Made by a program: the position numbers and the translations under genes. A DNA stretch of 64,000 bases, taken from contig NZ_JAKZHX010000010.1 of NCBI RefSeq assembly GCF_022568815.1, positions 124,001 to 188,000 on the forward strand, written 5' to 3'. The notes under the pieces were generated by a model. That model was not told where the DNA came from. It made no database searches and worked only from the letters and a program-made list of their open reading frames with translations. Shown here piece by piece: positions 53,183 through 62,409 of this stretch (within the stretch, counting starts at the first letter, position 1; the number at the start of each line of letters is the position of its first letter). The DNA is from Undibacterium paludis. Its GTDB lineage: Bacteria; Pseudomonadota; Gammaproteobacteria; Burkholderiales; Burkholderiaceae_D.

Positions 53183-54455
53183 TTTCAAGGAAGTTTTCAT
53201 TGGAAAACAACTAAAGCTCACTAGTGGATTCCCTTTTGCATCGTCCCAATTTTCTAATGAGGGAACTCCTCTCATTAGGATAAGAGATATCTTAGAATCA
53301 AGCACAGAAACATATTTTCAAGGGTATATTCCGTCTGGATATTTAATTAAGAAGGGGGATATCCTTGTTGGTATGGATGGTGACTTTCACGTTGTAAAAT
53401 GGCTTGGTGTTGACGCTCTGTTAAATCAACGAGTTCTAAAAGTTGAAGTCCCAAATGAATCGATCCTAACATTGGATTATTTATTCCATTGGCTCGGCCC
53501 CTTCATAAAGAAAGTCAATGATGTTACTTCTGCTACAACTGTAAAACATCTTTCAACAAAAGACCTGATCAAGGCGGTTGCATATATTCCAAAAGTTTCA
53601 GCTCAGAGAAAAATCGCCTCAATTCTCACGGCCATTGATTCCGCGATCGACAAAACTGAAGTTCTAATCAGCAAATATCAACAGATCAAGACCGGCCTGA
53701 TGCACGATCTATTCACTCGTGGCGTGCTACCTAACGGGCAGCTGCGCCCTCCTCGCAGCGAAGCACCGCAGCTATATCAAAAAACTGCGATTGGGTGGAT
53801 TCCCAACGAATGGGATGTGAAGGGACTTGCTTCAAAAGGTAGATCTAGCACAAGCTGGTTAAGGACGGGGCCGTTTGGCTCAGCACTGAAAGGAGAGCAT
53901 TGGCGCACCCACGGCCATCCTGTTATTACAATCGGCGCTTTAGGTGCCGGAGTTTTCACTTACGACGAATTGTTCTTTGTTGATGATAAAGATGCCGCAC
54001 GCTTGATTGACTTCCAATTAAAACCAGGAGATGTCGTGTTTTCTCGCGTTGCTGATGTAGGTAGATCGGTTGTTGTTCGCGAGGATCAAGCTGGTTGGAT
54101 TATGTCATCAAATCTGATGCGTATTGCGATTGACGAGTCTCTCGCCCGCGCTGACTTTCTTCAAATGATGTTAGCTGATGATACTCGCATAAAGGCTCAA
54201 ATTCGGGCGCACGTTAATAGTGGTGGGCGCGACGTGGCAAATAGCGAAGTATTAAGTCAACTTTTTTTTGCTTGGCCAAATATCAAGGAACAAGATAGGA
54301 TAATTGAATTATCGAATCAAGCAAATTGCAGATTGCAAAGCGAACAGAAAAAAGCAATGAAACTTCGACTCAAGAAACTAGGCCTGATGCAAGACCTCCT
54401 CACAGGCAAAGTCCCAGTAAAAGTCGACGAACCTGAGCTGGAAACAAGCACATGA
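53175..54455 (+). CDS. hsdS: Type I restriction-modification specificity subunit
   Basis: 426 residues from ATG 53175, overlapping the hsdM stop. Two target-recognition domains: TRD1 about 5-150 and TRD2 about 225-385, each followed by a conserved helical spacer ([22 protein letters not shown] with [10 protein letters not shown]; and [21 protein letters not shown]). The pair GLMHDLF/GLMQDLL shows the pseudo-two-fold repeat of HsdS. TRD1 is clearly AT-richer than the spacer that follows, indicating exchange of this domain. Recognition sequence cannot be read from sequence. Confidence 0.92.
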   Translation: MSDFKEVFIGKQLKLTSGFPFASSQFSNEGTPLIRIRDILESSTETYFQGYIPSGYLIKKGDILVGMDGDFHVVKWLGVDALLNQRVLKVEVPNESILTLDYLFHWLGPFIKKVNDVTSATTVKHLSTKDLIKAVAYIPKVSAQRKIASILTAIDSAIDKTEVLISKYQQIKTGLMHDLFTRGVLPNGQLRPPRSEAPQLYQKTAIGWIPNEWDVKGLASKGRSSTSWLRTGPFGSALKGEHWRTHGHPVITIGALGAGVFTYDELFFVDDKDAARLIDFQLKPGDVVFSRVADVGRSVVVREDQAGWIMSSNLMRIAIDESLARADFLQMMLADDTRIKAQIRAHVNSGGRDVANSEVLSQLFFAWPNIKEQDRIIELSNQANCRLQSEQKKAMKLRLKKLGLMQDLLTGKVPVKVDEPELETST

Positions 54456-55513
54456 ATACCGACCACCCTGCTTCCCTGACGCCACCACCGGCAGGCTATG
54501 CCGAGTGGTTGCTTGATCTGAAAAGCCGTATCCATAGCGCACAGCAACGTGCGACACTGGCTGTCAACCGCGAGCTGGTTGTGTTGTACTGGCAAATCGG
54601 CAGCGATATTTTGGCAAGACAGGAACAACAGGGTTGGGGTGCCAGGGTAGTAGATCGTCTGGCACAGGACTTGCGCAATGCTTTTCCTGACATGAAAGGC
54701 TTCTCTCCGCGCAACCTGAAATATATGCGCGCTTTTGCACAGGCGTGGCCAGAAGCTGAATTTGTGCAGCAGGCTGCTGCACAATTGCCCTGGTTTCATT
54801 TGTGCACCTTAATCGACAAGCTCAAAACCCGTGAAGAACGTGACTGGTATCTGGCCCAGGCGATAGAGCATGGCTGGTCGCGCAATATACTGGTAATACA
54901 AATAGAAACCAGGTTAAAAGATAGGATAGGCGCTGCACTGAGTAATTTTGCGACCCGTCTGCCGCAACCACAATCTGAACTGGCGCGTGAATCACTGAAA
55001 GACCCCTACCGGCTAGATTTTTTGGGCCTGGGTAAAGAGGCTGAAGAACGCGACATAGAAGCGGCACTGGTTCGCCACATCACCCAGTTCTTACTGGAAC
55101 TGGGTGCAGGCTTTGCCTATGTGGGACGGCAAGTGCATGTAGAAGTGGGTGGTGACGACTTTTTTGTTGACCTGTTGTTCTATCACCTCAAGCTGCGCTG
55201 TTATGTAGTTATCGAGATCAAGGCTGGCAAGTTTAAACCTGAGCACCTGGGCCAGTTAAGCTTTTACATGACGGCAGTGGACAAGCAGATTAAACAGGAG
55301 CAAGACGCAGCCACCATAGGCTTGCTGTTATGCAAAAGCAAGAATAAGGTGGTGGCTGAATATGCACTGCATGACAGCAGCCGCCCTATGGGGATAGCCG
55401 AATACCAATTGGTAGAATCCCTGCCTGCTCAGTTGCAAACCAGCTTGCCCAGCATAGAACAACTGGAACAGGAGCTGGTGGACACCCACACCTCTGAGAG
55501 CGATGCAGAATGA
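54452..55513 (+). CDS. DUF1016 (YhcG-type) PDDEXK nuclease
   Basis: 353 residues; start overlaps the hsdS stop by four bases. N-terminal DUF1016 domain (about 16-150: SARATLAVNRELVVLYWQIG-like helix, GFSPRNLKYMRAFA) and C-terminal PDDEXK nuclease with Asp240, Glu255 and Lys257 in FFVDLLFYHLKL and YVVIEIKAGKF. Such proteins are commonly inserted in type I systems between hsdS and hsdR and may be accessory nucleases or phage-response components; the exact role is not established here. Its stop overlaps the hsdR start (ATGA). Confidence 0.88.
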   Translation: MNTDHPASLTPPPAGYAEWLLDLKSRIHSAQQRATLAVNRELVVLYWQIGSDILARQEQQGWGARVVDRLAQDLRNAFPDMKGFSPRNLKYMRAFAQAWPEAEFVQQAAAQLPWFHLCTLIDKLKTREERDWYLAQAIEHGWSRNILVIQIETRLKDRIGAALSNFATRLPQPQSELARESLKDPYRLDFLGLGKEAEERDIEAALVRHITQFLLELGAGFAYVGRQVHVEVGGDDFFVDLLFYHLKLRCYVVIEIKAGKFKPEHLGQLSFYMTAVDKQIKQEQDAATIGLLLCKSKNKVVAEYALHDSSRPMGIAEYQLVESLPAQLQTSLPSIEQLEQELVDTHTSESDAE

Positions 55514-58500
55514 GCGAATACAGCGAGGTTGAGCAACCGTTTTTGCAGCAACTAGCCGCACAGGGCTGGACGGTGATTGACCAGAGTTCTGGCATTCCAC
55601 AGGATGCTGCGCCCAGCCTGCGCATGAATTTTAAGCAATTCCTGCTGCCTGAGGTATTCAAGCAAACCATACGCACCATCAACCGGACAGATGAAGGAAG
55701 TACCTGGCTGACAGACAGCCAACTGGAAGAGCTTGCACAACAACTGCAACGCCAGTCCAATCGCACGCTACTGGAGGTGAATGAAGCAATTCAGGCACTA
55801 CTGTTCAAGGCGCAAGTGGACGCCAATGAACTGACTGGCGAGGCTGATCCTGTGGTGAGGTTAATCGATTTTCAGCGCCCGGAAAATAATCAATTTCATG
55901 CGATCAACCAATTCCGTATTGATACGCCCGGTTGCGTGAAGGCGTTTATCATTCCAGACATTGTGTTGTTTGTAAATGGTATCCCTTTGGTGGTGGTGGA
56001 ATGCAAAAAAGGTTCTGAAACCTGTGCCAACCCCATGCAGGAAGCTTTTGTGCAATTGCAGCGCTATATGCGCAAACGCGTGGAAACCGAAGCTGCGGGC
56101 TTGAAAGAAGGTGAACCCCGCCTTTTCCAGAGTAACCTGATGCTGATCCGCACTTGTGGATTAGAAGCTGATTACGGCACCATCAGTTCAGGCGAAGAGC
56201 ATTTCTACGCCTGGAAGACCTTGTACCCGCAGGATGATGCAGCACTCAAGGGATTGAATGCTCAACAGCAACTAGTTGCCGGTATGTTAAACAAGGCCAA
56301 CCTGTTGCAAATTTTGCGCAGCAGTGCAGTCTTCATGGATACGGATGGTGGCGCTCGCGTAAAGGTGGTTTGTCGCTACCAGCAATTCCGTGCTGCAAAT
56401 AAAATCATGGAGCGCCTGCGCACGGGCGAGACTGCCATGGGTCGCAGCGGTGTGGTATGGCATACCCAGGGGTCGGGCAAATCATTGACGATGGTATTTT
56501 TGGCGCGGATGATGCGTGCCAGCCGCGACTTGAATGATTACAAGATCGTACTGGTGAATGACCGACAGGATCTGGAAGAACAATTGGGTGACACGGCAAC
56601 CTTGATCGGTGGACGGGTAAATGTGATCGAGACCCGCCAGGGCCTGCGCAACCATCTGGCCACGGACAGTTCAGACATCAATATGGTGATGGTGCATAAG
56701 TTTCAGGAACACAAACAAACCCTGAGCAATACAGTGGCCGAAGCCTTGGGCACTTACCTTGCAATGCCAGCGAATAAGACTTTTGGGACAGTGAATACCT
56801 CAGATCGCATTATTCTCTTGATTGACGAGGCGCATCGCACGCAAAGCTCAGACCTGGGTGACAATCTGTTTGAAGCATTTCCCAACGCGACACGCATTGC
56901 CTTCACTGGTACGCCGTTAAAGCATGAACGTCATGGAGAGAAAAAAACCAATAAGCGTTTTGGTGAATATATTGATACTTACAGACTAATGGATGCCGTC
57001 AATGATGGCGCAACCTTGCAGATTCTGTATGAAGGTAAAACAGCTGACAGTGCGTTAAACGAAAAGCACGCTTTCGATGAAGCTTTTGAGGATTTGTTTC
57101 GCGACCGCAGTGAAGAAGAATTACAAGTCATCAAAAAAAAATATGGTGCAACTGGCGATATTCTGGAAGCTGAAAATCGCATCAATGCAATTGCCAAGGA
57201 CTTGGTTCAGCACTATATCGACAACATTCTGCCAAATGGTTTCAAGGCACAGGTGGTATGCCATTCCAAGCTGGCATGCGTGCGTTACCAAGTCGGTATC
57301 AAAGCAGCGCTGCTGGAACGAATAGAGCAAGAAAAACTTAAGGCCATACCAGATATTGAGCTCATCAAAAAATTGCAGTTTTTAAAAACAGCAGTACTTG
57401 TGTCATCAGATGGCACGAACGAAGCAGCCTATATTTCGAATGCGCGAAAACAAGCGCTACGCCTGAATGCCGTCGAGAACTTTTGTCGCAGCTTTGATTT
57501 GGATGAGCCAGACAAAGAAAATACGGGTATAGCATTTCTGATCGTATGTGATATGTTGTTGACGGGGTTTGATGCCCCTATAGAGCAGGTCATGTATATC
57601 GACAAAAAACTGCGTGAACACAGTCTATTGCAAGCGATAGCTCGCACCAATCGGGTTAAAAAAGGCAAACACCGCGGCTATGTCGTCGATTATATCGGTC
57701 TGGCTAATCATCTGACAGAAGCGTTAACACTGTACGCGGCTAGCGACGAATCGCAAGAATTACACGATAGTATGCAAAACATCAGCTCAGAATTGCCCAT
57801 TCTGGATGAGCGCTATCAACGACTTATTCAGCACTTTGTTGCACTGGGCGTCAAGAACATAGAACCTTTCGTTAACGGAAAACTGGCTGATCTTGATGCA
57901 GACGCAGCAGTAGTTCATGACGCAGTGAAAGCGCTAAAAGATGAAAAACAGCGTGCTGACTTTGAGGTATATTTCAAGAAACTCTTGATGAGCATGGATA
58001 TCATTTTGCCACACAGTGCAGCACAAACATTCCGTGTACCAGTTAAACGGTTTGGCTACATTCTGCAAGTTTGCAAAGAACGCTACAAGGACAGCAGCCT
58101 GGATTTGGGCAATGCAGGTGAGAAGGTAAAGGCACTGATCAATGAGCATCTGATCAGCCTGGGCATTAATCCCAAAGTGCCCCCTGTAGAGTTATTGTCA
58201 GAAGATTTCATGGAAAAATTGGCGGCGCATTCTGGCCAGAACAATGAAGCCAAAGCCAGTGAAATGGAACATGCCATCCGCAAGCATTGCACTGTGCATC
58301 ATGACGAAGACCCTGCCTTCTACAAAAGCCTGTCTGAAAAAATTGACGCATTAATAGAGAAACATCAGGACGAGTGGGATTTGCTTGCTGAAAAACTGGC
58401 AGAACTACGCACCGAAGTCATCACTGGTCGACAAAAGGGAGAAGATGGCATGGGAAAAGAGGCGACCACTTTCTACGCGCATATCATTCAGGTGGGGTTT

Positions 58501-58773
58501 GCCAATGCAACTGTCGAAGTTAGTGATAAACCGAGCTTTAAGGCATTGATGGAAACCGTTGTTGAGATATTACAAGAAACTATAGCCAGCGTTGATTTCT
58601 GGCAAAATCCGGATAAACAAAAACGCGTGCGTGGTCTTCTGAAAACTGAAATCGCTAAAACTACTATAGATGAGCTTAAGCAAAACCGTGAGCGCGTCAC
58701 AGTCGAAATCATGAAATTGGCAAAAAATCGCCACAATGAGTTGATACGTAACCTAAAAGCTGGGGGTAATTAA
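55510..58773 (+). CDS. hsdR: Type I restriction endonuclease subunit R
   Basis: 1087 residues. N-terminal nuclease: Asp150 (IPDIVLFVNG), Glu164 and Lys166 (VVECKKG). SF2 translocase: Walker A HTQGSGKSL (Lys324), DEAH 439-442 (LLIDEAHRTQ), FTGTPLK and the helicase C-terminal motifs GFDAPIEQ and QAIARTNRV. It translocates DNA with ATP and cuts at a distance when two complexes collide. The C-terminal helical part (about 830-1087) binds HsdM. Last of the overlapping hsdM-hsdS-DUF1016-hsdR set; the downstream metallopeptidase gene starts on the very next base after its stop. Confidence 0.95.
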   Translation: MSEYSEVEQPFLQQLAAQGWTVIDQSSGIPQDAAPSLRMNFKQFLLPEVFKQTIRTINRTDEGSTWLTDSQLEELAQQLQRQSNRTLLEVNEAIQALLFKAQVDANELTGEADPVVRLIDFQRPENNQFHAINQFRIDTPGCVKAFIIPDIVLFVNGIPLVVVECKKGSETCANPMQEAFVQLQRYMRKRVETEAAGLKEGEPRLFQSNLMLIRTCGLEADYGTISSGEEHFYAWKTLYPQDDAALKGLNAQQQLVAGMLNKANLLQILRSSAVFMDTDGGARVKVVCRYQQFRAANKIMERLRTGETAMGRSGVVWHTQGSGKSLTMVFLARMMRASRDLNDYKIVLVNDRQDLEEQLGDTATLIGGRVNVIETRQGLRNHLATDSSDINMVMVHKFQEHKQTLSNTVAEALGTYLAMPANKTFGTVNTSDRIILLIDEAHRTQSSDLGDNLFEAFPNATRIAFTGTPLKHERHGEKKTNKRFGEYIDTYRLMDAVNDGATLQILYEGKTADSALNEKHAFDEAFEDLFRDRSEEELQVIKKKYGATGDILEAENRINAIAKDLVQHYIDNILPNGFKAQVVCHSKLACVRYQVGIKAALLERIEQEKLKAIPDIELIKKLQFLKTAVLVSSDGTNEAAYISNARKQALRLNAVENFCRSFDLDEPDKENTGIAFLIVCDMLLTGFDAPIEQVMYIDKKLREHSLLQAIARTNRVKKGKHRGYVVDYIGLANHLTEALTLYAASDESQELHDSMQNISSELPILDERYQRLIQHFVALGVKNIEPFVNGKLADLDADAAVVHDAVKALKDEKQRADFEVYFKKLLMSMDIILPHSAAQTFRVPVKRFGYILQVCKERYKDSSLDLGNAGEKVKALINEHLISLGINPKVPPVELLSEDFMEKLAAHSGQNNEAKASEMEHAIRKHCTVHHDEDPAFYKSLSEKIDALIEKHQDEWDLLAEKLAELRTEVITGRQKGEDGMGKEATTFYAHIIQVGFANATVEVSDKPSFKALMETVVEILQETIASVDFWQNPDKQKRVRGLLKTEIAKTTIDELKQNRERVTVEIMKLAKNRHNELIRNLKAGGN

Positions 58774-59481
58774 ATGCAGCTACGACAAGTACGTGATATC
58801 GAATACCAATTACTACCGGGAGCTGACAGGCAGACGACAGATATTGTAATTGAACGCAACGGTATGATCACAGTACGCCCCCCACTTCGGATGACGCCGG
58901 AACAGGTAGATGAGACAGTACTGTCAAAGCGCATGTGGATCTACCGCAACCTTGCAGATTGGCGCGATCTGAATGCCACCAGAGTAACGCGCGAATGGGT
59001 CAGTGGTGAATCATTTTTATATTTGGGCAGCAGTTATCGCCTGGAACTAGTAAAAGAACAAGACGAACCATTAAAACTGAAAGATGGTCGTTTTTGCCTA
59101 TTGCGCTCTATCATTGAAGTGGGGGGTAGTGAGGCCGCACATAAAGCTTTTGAAGCTTTTTATTTAGAAAAAGGCTTGGCCAGAATCAAAAAGCGCGTCG
59201 CTTTTTTTGCAAGTAAGGTAGGCAAGTCGCCTGGGTCTATTCACATCAAAGATATCGGTTATCGCTGGGCATCATGCCTTAAAAACGGTGATTTACACTT
59301 TCATTGGAAGTGTCTTATGGCACCATTGACTATCATCGATTACATCATCGTTCACGAGTTATGCCATTTGCACCATCGTGACCACTCGGAAGTATTTTGG
59401 AACGAAGTGGACAAGGTATTACCTGACTATCGTGACCGAAAAGAATGGCTGCGCATGCGTGGAGCGGAGTTAGATTTGTAA
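58774..59481 (+). CDS. YgjP-like (DUF45/M48-type) metal-dependent hydrolase
   Basis: 235 residues. The zinc site is VHELCHLHHRDHSEVFW: His194, Glu195, His198 and a third ligand His204. The N-terminal beta-rich part and KVGKSPGSIHIKDIGYRWAS are typical of YgjP. These proteins often travel with type I RM genes and are counted as accessory parts; the substrate is unknown. ATG directly abuts the hsdR stop, so translation is coupled. The absence of a signal peptide places it in the cytoplasm. Confidence 0.9.
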   Translation: MQLRQVRDIEYQLLPGADRQTTDIVIERNGMITVRPPLRMTPEQVDETVLSKRMWIYRNLADWRDLNATRVTREWVSGESFLYLGSSYRLELVKEQDEPLKLKDGRFCLLRSIIEVGGSEAAHKAFEAFYLEKGLARIKKRVAFFASKVGKSPGSIHIKDIGYRWASCLKNGDLHFHWKCLMAPLTIIDYIIVHELCHLHHRDHSEVFWNEVDKVLPDYRDRKEWLRMRGAELDL

Positions 59482-59499
59482 AGCGTATAAGGTGAAAAT

Positions 59500-59928
59500 T
59501 TGGACTTGACCAGACAAATCAAAGAACGCGCCCGCAAATTCGGCAGCTGTAATGTACAGCAGACGGATTACCTCGCCCGCCTCTACAACAAACTCCCTGC
59601 TGTTGAAGCAGTGGAAGCAGCACTAGCTGTATTTACTACACCGACGGATGCTGGTGACAATTTCGATGAACAGGAACTTGCCGGTTATCTACTATGGACA
59701 GGCAAGCATTCTTGTCATTTACCAGCCAAAGAAGTTTTGTCCGCTCTATTAGATAACTGGAATCTCAGTGTCGAAGAAGTCCCCTGGTATCTGTGTCGTG
59801 AATTTGGGCAAGATACTGTCATGAAAGCGGTTGAAGAACTGATTGACGATGCATCTTCATCGTATGCACACAAGACTTTGAGTACATTGGCATTTTGGGT
59901 GCGTAATTACAAACCTCCTGCACAATAA
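59500..59928 (+). CDS. Hypothetical protein at the end of the restriction island
   Basis: 142 residues from TTG 59500, supported by AAGGTG eight bases upstream; no ATG lies near the start. The protein is all-helical in appearance and acidic, with Trp-rich helices (LLWTGKHSCHL, VPWYLCREF). Three cysteines (SCNVQQ, SCHL, LCREF) are spread out. No HTH, nuclease or membrane motif seen. Being 18 bp after the metallopeptidase gene it likely belongs to the same transcript. Function unknown. Confidence 0.6.
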   Translation: MDLTRQIKERARKFGSCNVQQTDYLARLYNKLPAVEAVEAALAVFTTPTDAGDNFDEQELAGYLLWTGKHSCHLPAKEVLSALLDNWNLSVEEVPWYLCREFGQDTVMKAVEELIDDASSSYAHKTLSTLAFWVRNYKPPAQ

Positions 59929-60086
59929 ACAATCCGACCATTGTTTGCTCATGACAACTGGACAGGGAATCCACCTGTGCCTGTCAATATTCATCAAGGT
60001 GTTGCAGGGAATAATTCGCACACATCTTGCGATCAAAAGAACAGCCGCAAAACCTTCACGACTGTTCCTTTCATCCTCCCAAAAAA

Positions 60087-61979
60087 TCACTTCATCGTAA
60101 AACTCTGCTGCCCCGTATCAACCGCATAGTTCTTCGCAACATCCCAATAAGTAAAACTGTATTTCACAAGATCCCCCGCCTTAAGCCCGCTGACTGTATA
60201 GCTGTTGTTACCGCCGGATTGCGTCATGCGAAAGTTTTGCTGGCCGCCGCCATTGACTGTGTAGTGCACGTCTGCCCACGACGATGTATTGATACCAAAT
60301 TGCAGCGTGCTTGCGTTGATCTGTGTGGCGCTGCTTGAAATCGGCGTAGGCGTGGGCGTAGGCGTGGGGGTCGGTGTGGGCGTAGGCGTGGGGGTCGGTG
60401 TGGGCGTAGGAGTCGGCGTTGGGGTTGGAGTGGGTGTCGGCGTAGGCGTAGGTGTAGGGGTTGGTGTCGGCGTTGGAGTCGGTACACCAGTATCCCAGAT
60501 AATATCGTCAACCGCCCACTGGAAAGTACTGCCGGGCAGGCTGCCGTCAACGCTGAAAATCTGGAACAGGTCAGACATGGATTGCAGGGCGATCAGGTTG
60601 CCTGCGAGTGCAGAAATGGGGATGGTGGCGGTGCCCCAGTTGCCGTCGCGTACCAGGCCGTAGGTGGCCACGTTTGCAGGGAAAGTGACAGCGCCCTGGT
60701 TGGTATAGGTGTCCCCAATGCCGATCTTGAAGGAGACGTTGGCGGGGATTTTGATCTTGAACTTGAGCGTGCCGTTTCTATAGTTGCTCATGTCATGCGC
60801 CTGGCGTGATTGTATGCTGCTGCCAAACCACTGGTTGGCAGCAGTGTAGTTCCAGGCGATGACGTTACCGCCTTCATACGGTGCGGTCGTGCCTGCTGAC
60901 ATCGATGCCTGGTTCCAGTTCCACACGTCGGCGCTGACGCCTACCGTCTGTTTGTTATTGACGGCCGTCAGGTCGGTGAAGACGCCAAATTTGCCAACCT
61001 CGGGCACATTGGGGTTACCGACTTTTACCGAGCCTTTGCCATCGAGTTCATAGACGCGCACATAATCGACATACATGGTGCCAGGCAAGGGTGTGGTGAC
61101 TTGTGCAGGCGTTGCCGCATCAGTGAAATTGCCGCCGACAGCGAGGTTGAACAAGAGGTAGTACGGTGCCTGCAGCGAAGTGGAATTGACGGGCAAGGGG
61201 TTTTGATACATATCGCGTTCTACCCCGTTATCGGTGACGGTGAAGCGCATCTGGGTATCGGTCCAGTACAGACGGTAGGTGACGAAGCGGTTGATCAAAG
61301 GGGTTGAGGCGATGTACCAGTTCTTGGTTTGCCATGCAGTTGAAGCGGCGCAGCTGGGGTTGCCCGGCACGCAGGCGGCGTCCTGATAGGTGATGACATT
61401 GGAGCCGACATAATTGTTGATGGCCGGATAGCCAGCCAGTGCCCTGCCGGCATTGCTATGGCCCATTTCCATGATGTCGATTTCGCCGTTGCGTGGCCAG
61501 GTTTGCGGGCTGGTGCCCAGCATCCAGGCAGCGGGCCACAGCCCTGTGCCGACCTGCGGTGTGCTGATGCGCATTTCCACCATGCCGTACTGGACCTGTA
61601 CTTTGCCCGCAGACGAAATTTTGCCAGAGGTGAAGACGTTGCTGCCTATGACCTGGTTTTTTGCCTGGATGGCCAATGCGCGCGTGCCGGGTTCAAAGGG
61701 AACGTTTTGTATCGAGACATTGTTGGGGCTGTAGTATTCGAGTTCCTGGTTGCCATAGCCGCACAGATTGATCTGGCAGCCATTGCCGTCATAGGCTGTC
61801 CACAAACTGTTGTTGAGGCTGGCGCCATTGAATTCTTCTGACCAGAGCAGTTTGCCTATCACAGGATTGGTGACGCTGGCATTGGCTTGCGGGCCATAGG
61901 CCAGCAAGATACTGGCGGTGATGGCTGTCAGTGTGAAGCTGTGTTTAAGTCTGTTGAGATGATTGTCCCGCTGTTTCAT
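60087..61979 (-). CDS. Exported GH16 family endo-beta-glucanase with carbohydrate-binding modules
   Basis: 630 residues. Signal peptide 1-35 ([13 protein letters not shown]). GH16 catalytic domain about 40-315: [10 protein letters not shown] with nucleophile Glu166, Asp168 and acid/base Glu171, the laminarinase-type ExDxxE. A second beta-sandwich (about 330-500, [20 protein letters not shown]) looks like a carbohydrate-binding module. A (Pro-Thr)n linker then leads to a C-terminal module (about 550-630) with [18 protein letters not shown] and [10 protein letters not shown], which I read as CBM56-like (beta-1,3-glucan binding). Good GGAGG site. Likely cleaves beta-1,3-glucans outside the cell; specificity is inferred. 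Confidence 0.9.
   Translation of the reverse strand: MKQRDNHLNRLKHSFTLTAITASILLAYGPQANASVTNPVIGKLLWSEEFNGASLNNSLWTAYDGNGCQINLCGYGNQELEYYSPNNVSIQNVPFEPGTRALAIQAKNQVIGSNVFTSGKISSAGKVQVQYGMVEMRISTPQVGTGLWPAAWMLGTSPQTWPRNGEIDIMEMGHSNAGRALAGYPAINNYVGSNVITYQDAACVPGNPSCAASTAWQTKNWYIASTPLINRFVTYRLYWTDTQMRFTVTDNGVERDMYQNPLPVNSTSLQAPYYLLFNLAVGGNFTDAATPAQVTTPLPGTMYVDYVRVYELDGKGSVKVGNPNVPEVGKFGVFTDLTAVNNKQTVGVSADVWNWNQASMSAGTTAPYEGGNVIAWNYTAANQWFGSSIQSRQAHDMSNYRNGTLKFKIKIPANVSFKIGIGDTYTNQGAVTFPANVATYGLVRDGNWGTATIPISALAGNLIALQSMSDLFQIFSVDGSLPGSTFQWAVDDIIWDTGVPTPTPTPTPTPTPTPTPTPTPTPTPTPTPTPTPTPTPTPTPTPTPTPISSSATQINASTLQFGINTSSWADVHYTVNGGGQQNFRMTQSGGNNSYTVSGLKAGDLVKYSFTYWDVAKNYAVDTGQQSFTMK
60343..60486 (-). 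repeat. Six-base tandem repeats coding a (Thr-Pro)n linker
   Basis: About 24 imperfect copies of a 6-bp unit (GGNGTN on the + strand) encode alternating Thr-Pro in the GH16 protein. Any slippage by one unit leaves the frame intact, so linker length can vary. The + strand frame VGVGVG is a shadow. Confidence 0.9.
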
Positions 61980-62021
61980 CGTGCCTCCGTATTGTTCAAT
62001 TTAAAGAATGAATGAGACGGA

Positions 62022-62044
62022 TTGACATAGAAAAGCACTGTCAA
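62022..62044. promoter_or_regulatory. TTGACA-N11-TGTCAA dyad
   Basis: Perfect 6-bp arms with 11 bp between, 43 bp upstream of the GH16 start codon. The left-facing TTGACA looks like a -35, but no -10 follows at the correct distance, so an operator is the likelier reading. Confidence 0.35.
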
Positions 62045-62107
62045 TAAACGTCTGTCTGGACCGTGTGCAAAGACCATTGATATCAATTCCCGAACTGGCT
62101 TCCATTT

Positions 62108-62133
62108 AATTCCTGCTTAAAATTCCTGCTTAA
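62108..62133. repeat. Tandem 13-bp direct repeat
   Basis: AATTCCTGCTTAA occurs twice without a gap, between the LacI-type operator and the GH16 start. It may be a regulator site or a slippage product. Confidence 0.6.
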
Positions 62134-62156
62134 TCGCCATTTCATTTACATTTAAT

Positions 62157-62170
62157 TGGAAACGTTTCCA
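62157..62170. promoter_or_regulatory. LacI-family-type operator
   Basis: TGGAAACGTTTCCA is a perfect 14-bp palindrome with the central CG step that LacI/GalR regulators use. It lies 178 bp before the GH16 start. No LacI-family gene is in the window. Repression or catabolite control of glucan hydrolysis is inferred. Confidence 0.65.
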
Positions 62171-62409
62171 TTCGAGAATTTAAATATTGATATTAATTTT
62201 ATTTTTTGTCAATGTAATTTTTACATCTGAATATTTTGTTGCAATATTGGTAATATCACTATCCATGCGGACGCAAAACGTGGAGCAAGACGCGGATTGT
62301 CTGCGCCAGGGCGGGCATTTGTGCACTCCTGCGCATCAAGAGTATGTACCTTCCGAAACCCGACACCTGAAAAGTGAGAAGTACTTTTTAGCGTGCTGAC
62401 AAGTAACGA

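Larger units (their letters stand above)
61980..62409. other. Control region upstream of the GH16 gene (430 bp)
   Basis: No gene is supported. It carries three kinds of structure read toward the GH16 gene: a LacI-type operator (62157-62170), two tandem 13-bp repeats (62108-62133) and a dyad TTGACA-N11-TGTCAA (62022-62044). No confident -35/-10 pair. Confidence 0.5.

Noticed and set aside
50400..59990. Integrative element bounded by duplicated ssrA 3' end
   Set aside because: I found no second copy of the ssrA 3' sequence (TCCCGCCGTCTCC) after the island and no integrase gene, so the element ends are not defined.
60289..60663. + strand frame coding a long Val-Gly repeat
   Set aside because: Antisense reading of the Thr-Pro linker in the GH16 gene.
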